From NCBI GenBank assembly GCA_036925085.1, contig JAUPFP010000006.1, forward strand, positions 7,021,984-7,085,983: a DNA stretch of 64,000 nt. Reading direction: 5' to 3'. The notes beneath the pieces are model-generated. The model saw nothing but the letters and a program-made list of their open reading frames with translations, was not told the origin of the DNA and searched no databases. Position numbers and translations under genes: made by a program. This DNA is from Brachycybe producta (lineage: Eukaryota > Arthropoda > Diplopoda > Playtdesmida > Andrognathidae). This document shows positions 24,778 through 37,991 of this stretch, piece by piece (positions within the stretch are counted from its first letter, which is position 1; each line of letters begins with the position of its first letter).

Positions 24778-25642
24778 CACGTCCGCATCTACTGTATAGA
24801 TATAACACAAAGTTATTAAAACGATACCACAGAATAAGGAGATATTCTGTGACACTACTAATTCAGCCGTATGAATTGTTTCGATAAACAGTTGCTTAGC
24901 CTCTGTGCAAGAGATTGTGCAACTTTTTCACCTTACTTTCCGCCTTGTATGCACCCTTTACAACAACTCTGCAGCCTTACCTTGGAGGCTAGCGGCTTCT
25001 AATCGAAAGAATACCCGCAACCTTTAATACACATTCAAACATTTATATTAAAGCAGTAAAAAAAAAGAACCACCTTTACCTGTATTCGACAACTTGACAA
25101 CCGAAACACGAAAAAATGTTTTTTATACTAGCCTCGCTCAAAGAAACAAATGACGTCAGAAATGAGCCATATGTCTAATAAGCGCCTCCTAGTGGCAGTA
25201 GGCCAAAAGATGGCCTCCCCTAAGAAGTTAGCAGACGAAACTTTAACTTAGAACTCTATGGAAAAATCGCTGCACTGGAAAGTTTTTTTTTTGCCGTTTT
25301 CTCGCAAATTACACGTCCAATTTTCGTGAATTTTTGAAAAAAATAAAGAAAAAAGTTATTAGTTTTACATGCTCGAGCTCATGAGCCCCACTTGAGGGGT
25401 TTTTACACTTTAAAATCAGCTGAATTCAATTTGCCGCTTTTTGTAATTTTCAATGTTGACCGCAAAGTGCCGCTAGTTGTCTGCAACCCTGCAAGTTCCA
25501 AGAAAAAAAGAAAACCGGTGTATGTGACGTCACTTCCGTTACGGTGTCTCACTTTTGGTAGTTAGTTACTCCCTTTTTTGTTCTGGCTTAAATGTCAAAT
25601 TAAATTGGTTGTGGTTTTTTTTTTAAATAGAATTTAAAAAGA
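24778..25642. promoter_or_regulatory. Divergent intergenic promoter region between FCSK and ARPC2
   Basis: About 865 bp between two start codons that face away from each other. It contains perfect TGACGTCA octamers at 25151-25158 and 25525-25532; two more lie just inside FCSK (24765-24772 in exon 1, 24612-24619 in intron 1). No TATA box close to either start is obvious. Confidence 0.5.
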
Positions 25643-27874
25643 ATGATTCTGCTCGAGATTAACAACAGAATAGTTGAAGATACATTGAGGTTGAAGTTTA
25701 AGAATGCAATTGCTGGGTAAGTTTAAGAATAAAAGTGTGGAAATTCGACCTCATCATCGTCATCTTATGTCACTCCGATAACTTTTCATTTTTTTGTTGT
25801 TATTTTCAGTAAAAAGCCGGAAGCAATTGAAGTTACTGTCGCGGGTTCGTAATGATTTTTGTTTCTAGTTATTGTGTAATTTGTAAAACGTACAATTGGA
25901 TTTTACGTTTTTTGAAAAAAAGCCAATTTTTGACCCATTTTTTTTTAGGAATTTTAAAAATTCTTGAATCCCTTGTGGTTTTCCACAGGGTTGTTTGATT
26001 TTAATTTGTATTTTTAACATTGTTTTAAGTGTACTTAACTCTACGTTTTGATAATTGAAGATTTCGATGGAGTTTTGTATCACATTTCGAATCTGAATGG
26101 AAGTAAAACGAAGATTCGTCTGAGTATCTCGCTCAAGTTCTACAAAGATCTTCAGGAACATGGAGCTGACGAGTTACTCAAACGGGAATACGGAGACTTA
26201 CTGACGACGCCCGAAGAAGGTCGCCGTTTCGAGACTCGTCCTAGGGAATTGTCCGACTTATCGTTATTACCCTTTTGCTTTCAGGATACAATGTGTCGCT
26301 TCTGTTCGATCTGGAGAACATTCCAGTCGATAATGAGACGATTATTGAGAAGGCGGGTCTTTTGAAGCGCAACTGTTTCGCTTCCGTTTTCGAGAAGTAC
26401 TTTGAGTTTCAAGAGAAAGGTGAAGAGGGGCAAAAACGAGCTGTCGTTCATTACAGGGACAACGAGACAATGTGATTACTTAATACTTAATGTTTTCAGT
26501 AAAAACGAGATTGATAGAATCCTCTTTTTGTTGTTGTTGCTTGTTTAGGTACTTGGAGGCAAAGTCAGATCGTGTGACGGTTGTTTTCAGTACCGTCTTT
26601 AAAGATGACGACGATATCATAATTGGAAAAGTTTTCATGCAGGTAGAAACCTCAACGTCTAAAGAACGGGAAATATGAATTTCTGTGGTTAAAGTAAATA
26701 GGTTGGCAAGTAAAAAAGTGAATGCGGGAATTGTGGGATGTTCAATAAAGGAAACCTCACGAGGTATAATCGAAAGATTTGCCACGAAACGTGACGCCAG
26801 GAAACTAGAAAATGTTTAAAAAAAAAAGTCGGGGAATTTATTTTCTGAAATTCTGATTCCAGTGATTAAAAAACAACAAAAAATCGAACGGAATTCTTAA
26901 ATTCTCTAAAAAGTGTTGAAAGGGGCTCAACGGGGGTCCAGAACTCACAAAAATCTTAAAAATAGGCAAAGATTCGCCACAAAGTATCCTTAAAGTAGCC
27001 TTAACAGTGTATTGCATTGAACGCAAACATTTCTAAAAAAAAATATTAATTTGTGTATTTCTGAATTTGTATTTGCATAAAAGGGTTGTAATGCCCTGGC
27101 GTTTTGTGCCAATACATTACAACATACTGCTGCAACTTCCTTCAAACCAATAACTTTGAAGAATTAAATTAACAGCCAATTCAATCAACTTTTAAGTCAA
27201 ACATCGGCCGAGACTCTCGTCACTTATACTTTATGCATAATGACCTATCTCCGACTTAAGTGACTAATCTTTGACTCTACTTTTAATTGAATTGGCTTGA
27301 AAGTAAACGTTTATATCAACAGGAATTTAAAGAGGGTCGTAGAGCAAGTCACACCGCTCCCCAGGTGCTTTTTAGTCATCGAGAACCACCGATGGAATTG
27401 CAAGACACCGATGCGAGTGTCGGAGAGAACATCGGCTACGTTACGTTCGGTGAAACACTATTCTCGGTCCGTTTCTCGTCTATTTTTGTAACTTAAACGA
27501 CGTTTCTTTTTAGTACTTTTCCCGAGACACACGAACAAACAAGCAAGAGACAACACGATCAATTTAATTCACATCTTTCGTGATTATTTGCATTACCACA
27601 TCAAGTGTTCAAAAGTATATATTTAATAAGGAATTTCTTAGTTTCTGGTTTTTATACGTTCGCAATTAACCGTAACCTTTCAGGTTTACATCCATTCTCG
27701 AATGAGAGCCAAGACTTCGGATTTTCTTAAAGTTCTAAACCGTGCTCGTCCGGAACCCGAGAACGTCGAAAGAAAAACAATAACGTACTTTTCAAAATGC
27801 GTTGGACGTCTTTTTTTTTGTGTGGTATGCTTTAAATTTATATTTTCAGTGGGAAAACGTTTATCCGTAACTGA
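25643..27874 (+). CDS. ARPC2: Actin-related protein 2/3 complex subunit 2 (ARPC2, p34), complete
   Basis: Nine exons: 25643-25716, 25810-25844, 26061-26219, 26285-26471, 26549-26642, 27323-27449, 27514-27614, 27684-27784, 27850-27874. The spliced frame is exactly 300 codons, the length of the human protein. It forms the structural core of the Arp2/3 complex, which nucleates branched actin filaments and contacts the mother filament. Seen: start [19 protein letters not shown], then [118 protein letters not shown], and the end KTITGKTFIRN. All junctions preserve frame and no residue block is missing. The last exon has only eight codons including the stop. Confidence 0.97.
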
Positions 27875-28003
27875 AAGAGCAATACAACTGGATAGAAAAA
27901 AGGTGACTAGTCGCAAAATGGAGAGAAGTGGGAGACGACGAGGTGGGTTCTTTGCACGTTTTTTACGTTGAATCTGTTATCGTTGTCAATCATAATATAC
28001 AGT

Positions 28004-28009
28004 AATAAA
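28004..28009 (+). terminator. Candidate poly(A) signal of ARPC2
   Basis: AATAAA 130 bp after the ARPC2 stop codon. Confidence 0.55.
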
Positions 28010-28290
28010 GGTAATTTTAAATGACATTTATGGTCAAACCATATTAAATGTCACTTTTTATACCTAACTATTGTTGTCGTTTATCAATATTAAATTTTCT
28101 TTCCTGTTTTACAATGTCAGTTTATCAAGTGCACTAGATTAGGTGTTCGTAGTAGCTGAAGTTTTTAGTAAGTGGAAGTTTTAGCAATGTTCTATTAGAA
28201 GTAACATTTACCATGAACTGGAGAAAAAAAACTGGCAGCAAGTTAAGGTAGATTTTCAATCAGTATTCCCACCAACCTGGAAAAACTGCT

Positions 28291-28803
28291 TTCTAAAGCT
28301 GTGTTCACCAAAAGAGCGAACAAGAACGAGCGAGCATAATCGTTTGGTGAGTATTGGTTAGCGAGCGAACACACATTCGCCTAGTTCGTGGTCAGAGAAG
28401 ATCGGGTAGATGGCCGTACATCAAAGAAAAGACTTGTTTGTGTTTGTTTAGTGTGGACGGCGATAATTGTATTGTTGTACTGATTACAGTGCTCGCTGTA
28501 AGCGATAAAACAACTGCGAACAAAGACGCAAGATGAGCATTTCAAGGGAACGTGATGAAACAACTGCGAACAAAGACGCAAGATGAGCATTTCAAGGGAA
28601 CACGAGCAAACATTAGCAAGCACTGATGACAGAAACAAGACTAATAAAATTGACACACAGCACAAAACAGTTGTAGCATCCGGTGTAATAGGAATGTGGC
28701 GTGTGGCAATATTTTGTGGGTGCCGTATGCAACAGTATACTACTTGAGGTCGCTTGCATGCACAATGTTTCCTTGGTGTAATCCCAGCTTTACACGACAA
28801 TAT
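28291..28803. mobile_element. MITE with TAAAGCTGTGTTCACC end
   Basis: The left end (TCTAAAGCTGTGTTCACC, 28292) pairs imperfectly with the reverse complement of the right end (CGTGTAAAGCTGGGATTA, near 28780-28800). The interior carries GCGAACAAGAACGAGCG-like words and the 50-bp tandem duplication at 28507-28604. The left-end word also occurs alone at about 57939 (TTCTAAAGCTGTGTTCCTAC), suggesting another broken copy there. Non-coding. Confidence 0.45.
28507..28604. repeat. Tandem duplication, 50-bp unit, two copies
   Basis: AAACAACTGCGAACAAAGAC and the following bases to CAAGGGAAC are repeated exactly with a 50-bp offset (CAACTGCGAA at 28511 and 28561). It lies inside the MITE. Confidence 0.8.
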
Positions 28804-31501
28804 TCGTTAGTGATGCAAGCATACCTAGTGGAAAAGAGAGCAACCGTTTCTACAATATGGGTCATTCAGAATTTAATGAAATTTGGTAGACGTGTGTCCG
28901 TGTGTGTGCATGTAATGTACATTTTTTATGTAAAATTACAGCTTCATAATCCATGTGGTTCAAAAATATGTACCCCCTTTTTATGGTGGAAAGGGACCGA
29001 AATTGCGGGGGTAAATCTGGTTTTATAATAGTTGCAAACTTAATTTTGGACTAGTTGGAAAGGTCATGGAACAGGCTGCAATTTGATATGGTTTTTAAGC
29101 TAATTGGACTGCAAAGTGATTTAAAGCTCACTCACTTCACCATTGACTCTAAATATCTTAAAATGCATTTTTTTTTAAAAAAAATTGATGCCTGACAAGT
29201 TGGGACGACATTGGGTTTAGGAGTTACTGCAGTTTCACGCGTTATACAGGATGTTCACAAAATATTTGGCAATAAAGAATGTTGCCATTTATAAGTGTAA
29301 TCATAAGAAAAAGATAATTTAAAAAAACCTTCTATTACCATAACAGAGAAAAATCATTAAAAAATTATGCATACATATATTAGTAGTGTTTACAGTTTCT
29401 TTTTCGAATGATAACACTTGAAAATGGCGACATTTTTGTTGTGAAATACTTTTTAACAACCATATATATCGCTTGATGTAAGTTTTTTGAGAAATTCATT
29501 TATTAATGTATTTGAGGTTTTGTTGTATTGGTTCTGGGGCTTGTTTTATGGAACTGTGGGAATTTGAAATTCTACCCTCAATATGTCATTTAAGTTAAGG
29601 ATAATGTTTTTCTTTAATATTTTTTTTACTAAACTGTTTGATTGTCAACCCCAATGGTAAAGTATTTTATTTCAAGATAAAATCTAAGACAAAGAAAGAC
29701 CACTTAAAAAAAAAAGAATATGCAGACAAGAAAAATATGACAAAGTACAGAAGTGTCATCAATCTTTGATGACAACAAGACCTTTTACATAAGACACAAA
29801 GATTACAATGAATAGAGTTAATTGAAATACAACAATAAAAGGAAATCACGGAGTAAAGAATAAAAGACTTCATAAATAAATAACAGTTTTATAATTATAA
29901 CAGAGATAATTATGATAGACATATTTACAAGCTTTATATATGTATATATGTAATTTAAAGAGACTTTTTTTAAATGGCATCATAGTTAATTAGTTAAAAT
30001 ACTGGAGAAACAACAAGAGAAAAAAGAATTTAAAGCATGGGTAATTTTATTATAGTTTAAATTTCAAAATTGTTTTCCTATTTATTTTAATTTAATTTAA
30101 GTATTGAACGTGATTCAATAATTGCGAGTCTTGTCTAGAATATCTCGCTCTGGATATAGAGTATTAACCATTCTAATTAGTCGAAATTATGTTTAAAAGG
30201 TATTTACCTACTTTAAGAATTATTGACTCCATTACATTAACTAGTTATGTGGATTTAAAAACATCTTTGAAATAGACATAACAGCAGAAATTGTATTAAT
30301 TGTTATTATTATAGATTTACTATGATATATTTGGCAACTGCGACGAAATGGAGAGCACATTACCAACTAAGTAATAATATGGTTATTATAATTAAACAAT
30401 TGACCCAACCACATACAGTTTATATCAAATAAACTAACAAAAAAAATTATATGTAAATTTTGAAATGTCATTTGTAAAAATTAAATTTGTATTACAAAGT
30501 GCCATATTAAATAAATGCAATAATATATAATATACGGGCATAGATCTATATATAGCTGCCTTTACAAATAGTATCAATTTCTTTGTGAAGCCATCAGAAA
30601 ATTCTTTTAAAAGTAAAACGTGTTTCTATTTTCTTTTGTGAAAAAAAAACCTTTGTTTTTCTATTTTAATGCATTTGTAAAACTAAACTAAAATTTAAAA
30701 AATGGTCACCACCATCTTATTAATTTTGAAAAATTAGTATTTATATTTAAAACCAATTTATTTGATTTTCATGAACAATAATAAACGCTACTCTGTTGTA
30801 ATAGTTTTTCATTATAAACTCTTAACATTTTTAAATGATCTTATGTTATTATGTATTAATAGTACTATTGACAACTAATAAACAAAGACTTAATTTTATT
30901 TACTTTGAGTACTTACCAAAAGTAAATAAAACTTAATCTTTGTTTATGGTTTAATAGTAAATTAACATTAATTTTGTTATCTGGACTAACATAAGGATAT
31001 CTTCCAGTTAGGTGTATTTTAGTGTTTTTCTATCAGAAGAATAAAATTTAATGAAGATGAACATATTAATTACCAAGAGCGTATTTGGATTGAAGCAAAT
31101 TAAAACCTAAATGAAGATAGGAGGATACTTTCTACTTTGCTACCAAATTTTATAGGTCATAATGCAAATTTGAAAAAAAAAATGCTGATGCAAACACAAC
31201 CTTAATCTTCTCGAACATACAAAGCTACACAATAAATACCAATAGTTACAATAAATATATCAGTAAATATTAAGATCAGTAATTATGGTCATAAAGATAC
31301 ATTTTTTTTTAGATTAATGGACGTAACAAATGCCATAAAACTAAAATGAAAGAAAACTTCAAATATTAGAATTAGTAATTCTTTTTTCTGTTGTAAATAG
31401 CATAATAAAGATTTTTATGAAAAAAATCATTTACGGGCTCATTCCTTTTTTTGTTAGTTCAGTTCAGTTCACCATATACAAGTGACACATTGGGGCTTAC
31501 C
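28804..31501. other. AT-rich intergenic stretch between ARPC2 and the calbindin gene
   Basis: No gene is supported. At about 29246 TACAGGATGTTCACAAAATA looks like one end of a Tc1/mariner-type element, but no matching opposite end was found. The rest is A/T-rich with short open frames of low complexity. Confidence 0.5.
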
Positions 31502-31507
31502 TTTATT
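31502..31507 (-). terminator. Candidate poly(A) signal of the calbindin gene
   Basis: AATAAA on the minus strand about 80 bp past the stop codon. Confidence 0.5.
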
Positions 31508-31584
31508 CCATTGATAGGTTCAACATACAGCTTGTAACTATTTTCAAAAACTGTAAAGTGACAGCCATTTTTTTCTTCTTTCTT

Positions 31585-34500
31585 CTAAGCATCTAAGCTG
31601 GCATTTTCCTCATCTTGAGAATGTCTGGCCAAAGCTAGAAGAATCATGGTTAATTCTTTTTTGTTAATTTTACCATCTCGATTGTAGTCACAGCCTCTCA
31701 TTATGGTTTCCTGAAAATCTTGAAGGTCTTGTTCGTCATAGTCCTGTAATAAAATGTAAAAACATTAGTATGAATCTCTACAGAGTTTAGCTGATTGTAG
31801 CTAATTTAAGTTTATTAAAACATTTTTAGGTGCAACTTTTCAAACAAAAAAATTAAGTTTGTTAAAATTAAAAACAGTAGATGGGCAAAGTGAAATATGC
31901 ATAAGGTCATTTAAGCGGCGTTGTACAGGAGCATTAGTACATTAATGTCATTCTCTACATTAACTAAAACACTAGTCAATGTGTAGACTAGTCATTTTAG
32001 GTATAAGGGAATGAGCAGGTGCAGTTGGATATGTTAACCTCACAAGTAGGCTTGTCACGCGTCCTCCTTTGTGGAGGAGAGGCCTCTATTCGAAAAGAAA
32101 TGTTCTCCGTTCTCCAAAAAGGCACAAATGTCCTCCACACAAAATTGTGTGCAAGCCTACTCACAAGGTACGCTCCTATCAGCCCCACTGCTTTTGTGTA
32201 TATCTACAAGGCATACTAGAAAATTGATTTGTTTTTTAGCAAAAAACAAACAAAAAAAAAACAATTTTTAGTAGCTTTCTATTGGCCCACAGATGACCTA
32301 ATTAAAAATTATTTCACCTAAAAATATCAATGAAAATTATGGTTAATTTGAATAATTTCTGCAACTTATGCATACAGTAATTTTAAGATATGCTCAATGA
32401 GTCAGTAGTATTTTGTCAAACTTTCAGAACATAGTTCCAATTTTTTTGGAAATTTCTTGAAATTTCTATTTAAATATAAAACACAAAATAAATGTGCTTG
32501 AAATGCATTCCCGCGTTCAATTATATTTTTTGTGGCGAAATCAATTTAAAGAACGTGAGAGATTTTACCTTCTTAACAAGTTCCAGAAGATCCTTCAAAA
32601 AACCTCGCAGTTCCTCATTTTCAATGGTTCCATTCTTATCCTGAATAAGAAAAATTAGCATTTGTATTCAAAATTCACTAAATTATCTTAAAAAATGTTG
32701 CCGGACAAAAAAAAATAAATCTTTTCAAAGGAAAGTCAATACAACGTAAGTTATAAAAATAATTTTTATGTAAACTTACTACTTTTTTGATGTTTACTTA
32801 CTCGATCATACAATGCAAAGACTCTTTCAATATCTTCCTTGGTAAGCTTGCTTGCTCCCTGAGTAAAAGAAGTGCATCCTTGGTAAGTCTAGAGGTAAAT
32901 GATCAGAGAAGGACCAAAAGGGAAAGAAGCAGACAGGTACAGGCGAAGGGACAGACCATGTAGAACTTGAGATGAGAAGAATGTCAATCATTTATTTTAA
33001 TTAAGATGCAAACTTTCACTATGTTGCATAAGGAAAAAAGAAATTAACTGTATTTGATAACATTTTTTTTTAAATTGTGTCTCATAACTGTTTGTAGACC
33101 TACATTGTTTATACATGTAGTGTTGTATTTCTATTATAATAAAAAAGTAATAAGGCATGAAAAATGTATGAACACTGTCATCTACTTTAAAATTACTACA
33201 TAAACGTGTGTGCACGTTCAAAATGTTTGTCGTGTATTCAAGGGTATATACCAATATAATGTCGTACCAACATAAAGTGAAATGTGATATTTTGCAAAAT
33301 TTATATGCAGTCAAAACTGATAAAAATTAAGGTTTGTTAAGATGTTTTTCCCAAATTAGCAAACGTGTTACTTTGTACAACTACTAGTCAATACATGAGG
33401 TCAATAATTGGGTAGCAAATAAGCAGTGTTCGAAAAATTATCGTAGTAATTAGAATTCATGATTACACCAGTGAAAAACTAGTTATAATTACAATTAATA
33501 AATTAAAAATAAATTCATTACACAATTATTTAACCAAAGCTATTGAATTACTTTCCAATTACAAATCAGATGAGAAAGAGTGTGACATTATGAAATGCGA
33601 AACTATTAAATCAAAATAGCAAAACTAAATATTCAAAGTCACTTTCAAATGCACATCAGCCTGTTTGACATTCTGGAACAGTTAATAACAAGTTCCGAAT
33701 AGAACAAAAACAAAATTACTCTGAAAAGTAATTAAAAAGTAATTGCACTTTTTATTAGAAAATGGAATTAATTACAATATTTCGTAAATAATATGGCGAA
33801 TTACAAATTACTTAAAGTAACATAATTACAGTACCGGCAATTCATTATTTTTTACAAATTATTTCCAACACTGCAAATCTGCACAATTTCTAGCATTTTA
33901 AAGAATGTTCAGAATTACTAAAATAATTCAATCCTGATAATGTTATTGAAGACATTATCTAAATGTAGTTTATTAATTATGTAAGCATATTGTGCTTTGA
34001 CTAAAACACAGAATGCACCTTTTGGACGCAGATACCCTAACGACATATTTAGTACTTGTGTAGGTAAGCCTAGTGGCCCTACTCAGCCCACTAGGTATAC
34101 TAATCGCAGTAGTTTAGTAAGCCCAATGATTTAATTTTGCAAGAGAATATGCAAAATGGCAAATATTTCATTTTGGCACTAACATTTTTAAGGCTAAATA
34201 TTTTATTCATTATACTGTAGCATATTCTTCATGTCATCAATAGATGGCATTATTGTGTTCCAGTTTGTAAAAAAAAGGAACACCAGTAAATGCACTTCAC
34301 AGAAAAGTCCTTTACATTCAGTGTACAACTGTACATCAGTATTTTATCTACAGTAATTAGTATAATGTACAGCAAAATTTTAATGTTGTCCAACTGATTC
34401 CAAATCTGATAAATACAAAAAATGAAAATTAAAATATGTCGATTTGCGTAATGATTGATCATTTCATAAAATGTTACGAATTTAGTTTCCTGTAAACAAT

Positions 34501-37500
34501 TTTTTAAATTATTCAAATCTTTCTATGTCACTATATGGATTATAGATATACAATAGCTACAAATTTTGTAAAAATTTCACATTATGCATACGTGGATACC
34601 ACATCATACTGTATAAAGAAAAAGATTAATGTTATATGTTAAGGACATAAAAAATTGTATTATTAATGTTAAAGTAAAACTTTTGAAAAAACATTTTCAC
34701 AAAGTTCTCATAATATGTTCGTTAAATTAATTGTTCAAGTTTGTACAAGGTGTAATGAGATTGATTGTGTTCCTTATGTTTGCATGATTGTAAAAGTTGC
34801 ATGTAAAACTTTTATAATCGACATGCACAAGACATGGTCTATCCCAAGAAAAAAATAAAAGACTACTTAGAAAAAAAGTTAAGACAGAAAAAGAAGAAAG
34901 CAGAAACATTGTGAAAACCAAAAAAAAAATAATAGGAAAAAAAATACTAAGGAAAAAAATTGCAAATAATAAAAAGGAAACCCAAAACTTACCTGCTAAA
35001 TAAATATATATAAACAAACACAAACAAATGTACCACAAATTAACAAAACCTAATAGACAAACAACTAAGAATGATAATTTTTTTTTTAAAAAAAGCATGC
35101 AATCTATGAAATAAATACAGCTAAAACTACTGTGTTATTAACTATATAATGACATGCTTGCTCTGCATCATATTAAGTATTTCATAACATGCAAAAAGAT
35201 AACTAACTTCTATTCTAAAAATAATAATCGTTTTGAAAATAAATATTCTACGATTAAATGTACACACAATTAATGCTAAATGACTATCAAAGCATAGCAG
35301 TGCTTTTAGCTTACGATGTCGTTGAAAGCTTGTTTCATTTTACTGCTAATTATTAGTTCTATACAGAAATAGGCCGATAGATCTTTGGACAAATGTTATA
35401 ACATATACTGACCTAACAAACACAAAAACGCACAACCCAATAGTAATGTTTAACCATTAACAATCACATTAAAATATATTATACTAACATATAATCCCAG
35501 TTTACGTTAACAATCAAACTACACTAATTTTAAAGTACAAAAATATACCTTGAAAACGGATCTGCACAGAAAGTTTTCACGAACAGGAAGTAACCTAAAA
35601 ATAAAATAAAAAAAAAAGTTTCTTGATTTTGAACGAAAATAACAATATTTCTAAAAGAAAATAATGACATACTTTGATACTTCATTAGTCACACCATTTA
35701 AGTTAATAAAAAGAAATATATTTTCTGAATAATGTGTGTACGTTAGTCAACTAATAAGATCCAGAGTCAAGAAGGCCATTTGGCGCTTAACTTCAACTTG
35801 ACCTTCTGTTTAGATTTCGAATTTAAAATTAAAAAATTACTCTACAAGCAGCCAAGAAGGCTTGCAGCAGATTAACAAAATTTCAATTACAACAAAACTT
35901 TAATAGCAACTTGCATAATGCATTGTCAAAACTCAAAGATATATACATGTAAACCCAAGAACTATTGCAATGTTTTCTGGTGCAGCTGAAGTAATGCATT
36001 GTCAGCAAATTAAGAGCGAGCCTCAAAATATAAGTTTATTTTGACGCATAAAATCCTCCGCAAGAAAGTTCCATTGTCATACCGCCCTAAGAACAAACGA
36101 TGGTTCAAGTTGAAGTTCAAGAGCCAAGTTTTGTACTTGAGTTTGGTTCTATGTCTGGAAGCTAGTGATTGGAAATATGTTATTAAAAACATTTCTAGTG
36201 AAAAAAATCTTCATGCAATTTACCCAGTTTGCATGCAATCACTCATAGAGCTATTAAATTTAAATATTTGTGTTAGAAACTTGACATTCCAAAAACTACT
36301 GATGATTACACAATGTGTGATAATTATATTTTTTTTTATTTTTGCAGTATTGGGATAAATTACTTTCTAAAGTAATTAATTACAATTATTAATTACATTA
36401 GTGAACAAGTAATTAATTACCATTACAAATTACTATTTAATTTTAAAAAGAAATTAATTACAATTAATAATTTTGCCCATAAAGCATTTGAATTACTTTT
36501 CAATTACAAATGCAAATATATTTAAAAAAACAATTAAAAATCTCAATACATGTATAATCGAATTGACGTTCAAACAGACTTCAGTCTGTTTGCTAATAAT
36601 CAGAAATAATTAACTCAAGTTCCGATTAATTTGAGAACAAAAATAATTTAAATATAAAACCAAAAATAAGTTGATAAGCAATTAAAAAGTAATTGCATTT
36701 TTCAATAGATAAAGTAATTAAAATTACAAATTAGAAAGTTTCAAAATGAAATTACTTGAAAAAGTAATTTAGTTACAGTAATTACTTGCCAACACTGATT
36801 TCTTTGTGACTTTCAAAATTTGGATTACTTTTTAGCTGTTGCAATATTTAAGAAAATGGCCACGTTATTGGGCATTATGCTGAAAATATTAAAATTTATG
36901 GCGCATAACTTATTATTATTTGCATATAAAAAAGAACAACACAACCACATAAACATTTAGTAATCAAACACAAAAAAACACTTAGTAATTTGAACACAAA
37001 CTTGGCCATTTCGCTCAGTTGTAATTTTCCATCTTTGTTAGTGTCGAAAATCTGAAGCTGAAAAGAAAATTATTTCAAACATAAAAAAACACCCCAAAAC
37101 TGCAGTTATTTGTTATTTAGCCAGTACAAAATTTTGCAAATAAATATTTCATTTTTTCATCTTTAGACTTAAATTTTGAATAAATAATAAAATCAATTAT
37201 ATAAATTGCAGAAATTTGTATAAAGCAATTAAGGTTTTTTTTAAATGATACAATGCAAAAAAATTTAAACTGGCTAAATTTTACAAATAACAATTAAAAT
37301 CTATAGGTTAAAAATGCCACTATTGCAAACTCATTAAGAATGCAATTTTTCTACAATAATGAGAAAATATAATTTGCAAAATAGGTTCTATTAACAACAA
37401 ACGACTTTCTCTAATTTTACATTAGTGGCATCTATAATTAATGACACCATCTTACTAGTGTGTCAGTGTATTCAATCAGCTTATCTTCAGAAACTTCACA

Positions 37501-37991
37501 TTCTTTCTTGGCTTCTTTCAGTAAATCTCTAAGAAAGTTCTGTATTTTTGACAAAAAAAAATTGTTTGATTAGTTGCACATTATACTACCTTCAATTAGT
37601 ATTGTCAGCACCTTTAACTCATCAGCTTCAATATAGCCACTGTTGTCCTGATCATATTCTCTCCAAATCTAACAATAAAAATTGATTTCAATTAAATAAA
37701 CATACTTAAACATGAATTAACAATATAAATATCAACCTTCATAAACTCCACACTGGATTCAAGTGGATTGTCAAACCTGAAGAGCAACAAAAAATTCTCC
37801 TCCATCGGAAGAAGTTGTGCTAACTGTTTTTTTTTTTAACAATTTAAACAAAATAAAAATTTAGCATATATAGTTTCCATTCCTGACGTTTAAATGTCAA
37901 CCTCTCTAATTTCAATTCTGCCATCATGATTGTCATCATATGCCTCCATGAAACATTCCTTCAGTTCTGCTAGCATCGAGTCTGAAACAAC
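31585..37991 (-). CDS. CALB: Calbindin/calretinin-family hexa-EF-hand protein; first exon(s) not found
   Basis: Nine exons, 5' to 3': 37991-37902, 37823-37737, 37668-37612, 37539-37456, 37057-37002, 35594-35549, 32858-32802, 32640-32569, 31743-31585, giving 235 aa in frame to a stop. The protein is a cytosolic calcium buffer/sensor. Five canonical EF-hand loops are seen: DDNHDGRIEIRE, DQDNSGYIEADE, DTNKDGKLQLSE, DRDKNGTIENEE and DYNRDGKINKKE, counted as EF2 to EF6. Between them are the family's signature linkers LAQLLPMEENFLLLFR, SVEFMKIWREY and MAKLLPVRENFL. Order and spacing fit calbindin-D28k/calretinin/calbindin-32. EF6 is canonical, whereas it is degenerate in vertebrate calbindin and calretinin; secretagogin is the alternative. 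The exon for EF1 and the start codon should lie above 37992 but I could not find them. Introns 5 and 6 are long and carry hAT-type MITEs. Confidence 0.88.
33424..33873. mobile_element. hAT-type MITE (CAGTGTTSG ends), copy 1
   Basis: Starts CAGTGTTCGAAAAATTA and ends TTTCCAACACTG. The flanking octamers CAAATAAG and CAAATCTG match at six of eight positions, as an aged 8-bp target duplication would. The interior is rich in GTAATTAC-type words. Ends like CAGTGTTGG are typical of widespread hAT MITEs. Lies in a calbindin intron. Confidence 0.65.
36345..36797. mobile_element. hAT-type MITE (CAGTGTTGG ends), copy 2
   Basis: Starts CAGTATTGGGATAAATTACT and ends TTGCCAACACTG, with the same AATTAC-rich interior as copy 1 (shared TTGAATTACTTTTCAATTAC). 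Lies in another calbindin intron. No clear target duplication seen. Confidence 0.65.

Noticed and set aside
34727-35098. Phe/Leu-rich 123-codon open frame that looks like a membrane protein
   Set aside because: It is the translation of A-rich sequence on the opposite strand within a calbindin intron; no homologue, no splice context, low complexity.
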